A stretch of DNA of 64,000 bases, from contig NC_049992.1 of the NCBI RefSeq assembly GCF_000003815.2, forward strand, positions 12,889,650-12,953,649. Direction: 5' to 3'. The notes under the pieces were generated by a model. It was not told the DNA's origin and ran no database searches. It was given only the letters and a program-made list of their open reading frames with translations. This document shows positions 61,213 to 64,000 of this stretch, one piece after another (positions within the stretch are counted from its first letter, which is position 1; each line of letters begins with the position of its first letter). Source of the stretch: Branchiostoma floridae. Taxonomy: Eukaryota; Chordata; Leptocardii; Amphioxiformes; Branchiostomatidae. The translations under genes and the position numbers were made by a program.

Positions 61213-62919
61213 ATGGCTGGCTGGTATAAGTTTCCTGTTCAAAGATCAAAGACTTTTGTGAATGTTCTTGCTGCCACTATGTTCCTTTTGATAGTCAACA
61301 TGTGTGTGTTTTGGACAGATTTCAACCATGTTGTAAAATATGGGCACTACGGAGCAGCCACAGTTCCCAGCAAAATTGACGATCTGTTCATCCGGAGGAC
61401 AGATCTGTCGTCACTTGCACACCGCCACATGTACAGATTCGTCTCCAGTTTAGAAGACAAGTGCAAAGGGAAGGATGTCTTCCTTGTCGTTGTTGTGACA
61501 AGCGCGCCTGCCCATGTTAAACGACGGAACGCCATTCGTAAAACCTGGGGGAATGAGACCATGTTCCCGCATGGCAACGTTAGGATACTCTTTGCTCTGG
61601 TACACAGCGACAATGCCCACTTGGAGACCTCCGTGCAGAGAGAGGTCCAGACACGCGGGGACATCATACAGGGGGATTTTCGGGACTCCTACAGGAACAT
61701 GACCACAAAGACAGTCATGATTCTCAGATGGGCTGTTACGTTTTGCAGCGGTGCTAAATACGTTATGAAAACCGATGATGACATGTTTGTGAACATTAAG
61801 ACACTGGTGTCCCATCTTCAGTCTTTAGAACTGGAAGTCAGAACGGATCTGTTTATGGGGGCTATCCAAACGGGTGTCCGCCCTGTCAGAAGGCCACGTA
61901 ATGACAGGTATTACGTCTCGAAGGAGGATTTTAGCGATGACGTATACCCGGACTATCTCAGCGGAACAGGTTACGTCATGTCGATGGGTGCAGTAAGAAG
62001 ACTTTACGTCACGGCGTTGATGACGTCATCCATGCCCATGGAGGATGTATACATGGGAATCTGCGCAGAAAGGGCGGGCATTGCACCACGGAGCCACAGG
62101 TATGGGGGTTGGACGTCAGAAACGTCTAACTGATCGACTTTCGCTTTAGCACATAAACTGCCTAATCTAGTCTAAAATCATCAAGGAGAAAAAAGCTGTA
62201 CAAAATCAAACTCCAGTCGGAAAAACTATGCATTTTCGGTCTAGTTTTGAAAAGAAAACAATGGACATCGACCCACGAGAAGTGTAGCTTGAGATATAGA
62301 ACATATTTGACGTAACAGTCTAACGTGCAGACATCTATCCATTCACTTAGTGGACTGAGAGACAACTTTTCATGTTAGTAATTAAATAAACCATGCATGT
62401 GTATTAACGCTATTCTGTCGGACGGTTAGTATTACATGTATACAAATTGCATGTACAAAAGTGTCATGGTGGGAAAAATGAAAAGGGATCCATTATTCAT
62501 TGATCTTCATTTATCGCACTTCGTGAATTTTCACCCACTTTATACATGTCAACTTCCAATTAGCTTACGAGCAAGAATTTGCTATAGGCTTTTATTAGGA
62601 TAAACGTGACCTTAACGACAACAGTCAAGTATTTGATTATTTCTCTCTTTTTTTTACTGAAAATTTTGTGTATGATCATCTCCCTTCCAGTGGTTTTACA
62701 TTCCACCGGTTCGGCTTCACCGTGTGCACCCATCGTCAGATCGTGACTTCTCACCACTACAGCCCCACAGAACTGCTCACCATGTGGGACGCTCTCCAGA
62801 GGAGTCCGGAGTGTGGCTGGGTACGGGGCCACTTCTCAACCATCTACGCAAAGGCTGTCAACAGGCTTTCCATGATACTACCCTGTTTGTTCATAGGCTG
62901 TGGTGCCATGGAAGAATAA
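61213..62919 (+). CDS. GT31 beta-1,3-galactosyltransferase-like Golgi enzyme, 2 coding exons
   Basis: Exons 61213-62099 and 62691-62919 join (CAC AG|gtatgg ... cag|T GGT) to 371 aa. A type II anchor follows a short basic cytosolic tail (hydrophobic ~17-34: VLAATMFLLIVNMCVF). Family motifs are RRNAIRKTWG, then DSYRNMTTKT, the metal-binding DDD at residues 188-190 (MKTDDDMFVN), DYLSGTGYVMS, EDVYMGICAERAGI (E277-D278), and FTFHRFGFTVC in exon 2. Length and motifs fit B3GALT1/2/5-like enzymes that transfer Gal or GlcNAc to glycans in the Golgi lumen. The exact acceptor cannot be read. The start at 61213 (aaaATGg) is preferred over an in-frame ATG at 61132, which precedes an acceptor-like ctgtatag. 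AATAAA at 63021-63026 is 102 bases after the stop. Confidence 0.9.
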
Positions 62920-63160
62920 CGAGCTTATAAATAGAAACTATGAAACGAAATAGAAGTTGCATGTTAAGTACACATGCGTTTTAAGACATGTCCATGTTTG
63001 TGGTCATATAGGTCCTAAGAAATAAAGTTCACACTTCTCAACCATGTACTTGCGTGTGTGCTCACTAGCAATACTGTATCACATAAATAGCAATGCAGAT
63101 TAGATGGGTTTGGTCAAATTCAATCGGGGTCTGCCCTCCCCCTTTACACTTTAGACAGTC

Positions 63161-64000
63161 CTATGTTCTACAGGCCTCTCCGTAGCTGTCCTTGCCAAAT
63201 TTCTCAAATACACCGTGTTCGACGAATTCCAAAAATGCTTCTAGTGGACATAACTCTGCATGGAGTTTGTCCTTGCAAAATTCCAACTTGTCCGTTACGT
63301 CTCTTCCCATGTGAACGAATCGAACAAAAGTCCTCTCAAGTGACGTCGCTGCTTGTTTTAATTCGAGTTTTCGCGGTTTCGTGAAGGTAGAGTTTTTCTC
63401 AAACGACGTCTGCTCTTCGTGATGATCTCGTTCCCACATCTCCATGACAACGTGTGACGCATAGGGCACCCACCGCGCATGCGTCAGTCCTAGTACGCTC
63501 AGCAATGGTGTCATGGTCATGTCGTGCCCGGAATACACGACAAACTTGGCAACGTTCGTCTGTTCCTCCACAATTCTTACCATTCGTCTTGCTATAGTGC
63601 TGAGAAGAGGTTGAATCGCAAGACGCGAATAATTATTGAATGGCTCCCGTCTTTGCTCCTCATTTTGGTTGACAAATTTGAGTATATTCCGCGCATGCTC
63701 TCTCTGCAAGCATGATCGTGCATGCGTAGTACACGGAAGTTCCAGCCTATTACACACGTGACCAAATAAAGCGTCTATAATCTTATATCGAATGTTACCA
63801 ACTTTGCTGTCGAGAGTCTTTGCGACGGTTTCTAACGCGGATACGAACTCAATGTCCTCATGAAACTGTTTGGCATCAACAGACTTAAATTGCTTCATAT
63901 ACTCATTTCTTAATGGACAGCGACAGCTTGCGCCACAAAACAGTACGTGATTTTCTTGGTGTACTCTTATCTTCGATAAGTCCTCCTGCAGTACGCCATA
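63161..64000 (-). CDS. PXYLP1: Histidine phosphatase, PXYLP1-like (2-phosphoxylose phosphatase), C-terminal part, runs off the window
   Basis: An open frame reaches the right window edge without a start, so the N-terminal half with the catalytic RHG motif is outside. The visible ~280 residues include the acid-phosphatase second-half signature YSGHDMTMTPLLSVLGL, whose His-Asp pair provides the proton donor. Then come ASHVVMEMW, RDVTDKLEFC, CPLEAFLEFV and a final EACRT. These Cys-rich phrases resemble PXYLP1 (ACPL2), the Golgi enzyme that removes 2-phosphate from xylose of the proteoglycan linker, more than prostatic or lysosomal acid phosphatases. Family membership is firm; the PXYLP1 call is probable. 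The stop is ~240 bases from the stop of the convergent GT31 gene. Confidence 0.75.
   Translation of the reverse strand, partial: YGVLQEDLSKIRVHQENHVLFCGASCRCPLRNEYMKQFKSVDAKQFHEDIEFVSALETVAKTLDSKVGNIRYKIIDALFGHVCNRLELPCTTHARSCLQREHARNILKFVNQNEEQRREPFNNYSRLAIQPLLSTIARRMVRIVEEQTNVAKFVVYSGHDMTMTPLLSVLGLTHARWVPYASHVVMEMWERDHHEEQTSFEKNSTFTKPRKLELKQAATSLERTFVRFVHMGRDVTDKLEFCKDKLHAELCPLEAFLEFVEHGVFEKFGKDSYGEACRT

Overview
This is an intron-rich, transposon-rich animal nuclear DNA window. The best fit is a cephalochordate (amphioxus/Branchiostoma). The reasons are chordate-type single-copy genes, one gene standing for the vertebrate PIK3CB/PIK3CD pair, medium-size introns full of foldback MITEs, and several decayed CR1/L2-type LINE families. 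No species can be fixed from sequence alone. No prokaryotic feature, tRNA, rRNA or CRISPR array was seen.

Layout. 1-4.8 kb: a foldback MITE, a 5'-truncated LINE reverse transcriptase (minus strand), and a tandemly duplicated block. 4.83-7.59 kb (+): a three-exon carotenoid cleavage oxygenase with all metal-binding histidines and a signal-like N terminus. 7.6-13.8 kb: repeats and probable PI3K leader region. 13.8-28.06 kb (+): a complete 21-coding-exon class IA PI3K catalytic subunit (p110 beta/delta type, 1060 aa). 28-36.7 kb: intergenic, with MITEs, a perfect palindrome, a GC-rich repeat, a 97-bp satellite inside a LINE remnant, and microsatellites. 36.74-44.47 kb (+): a three-exon aminergic GPCR (545 aa) whose 5.4-kb first intron holds LINE scraps and a TIR element. 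44.5-49.1 kb: intergenic with a 100-N gap. 49.14-50.18 kb (+): MRPL42. 52.9-56.8 kb (-): RER1. 57-61.2 kb: intergenic with MITEs. 61.2-62.9 kb (+): a GT31 beta-1,3-galactosyltransferase-like enzyme. 63.16 kb to the edge (-): the C-terminal half of a PXYLP1-like histidine phosphatase.

The genes do not form an operon or pathway. They act in retinoid/carotenoid metabolism, phosphoinositide signalling, amine sensing, mitochondrial translation, ER retrieval and Golgi glycosylation. From recalled human gene positions, the block resembles a pre-duplication linkage group: PIK3CB and PXYLP1 are both near human 3q22-23, while PIK3CD and RER1 are both on 1p36. Points worth a second look are two GC-AG introns needed to keep frame, broken copies of PI3K coding exon 1 inside its own introns, a PI3K splice acceptor about 10 bp past a LINE tail, the frame-cycling 97-bp satellite, and two adjacent perfect palindromes just after the GPCR stop codon. 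I did not find a clearly novel multi-gene system.
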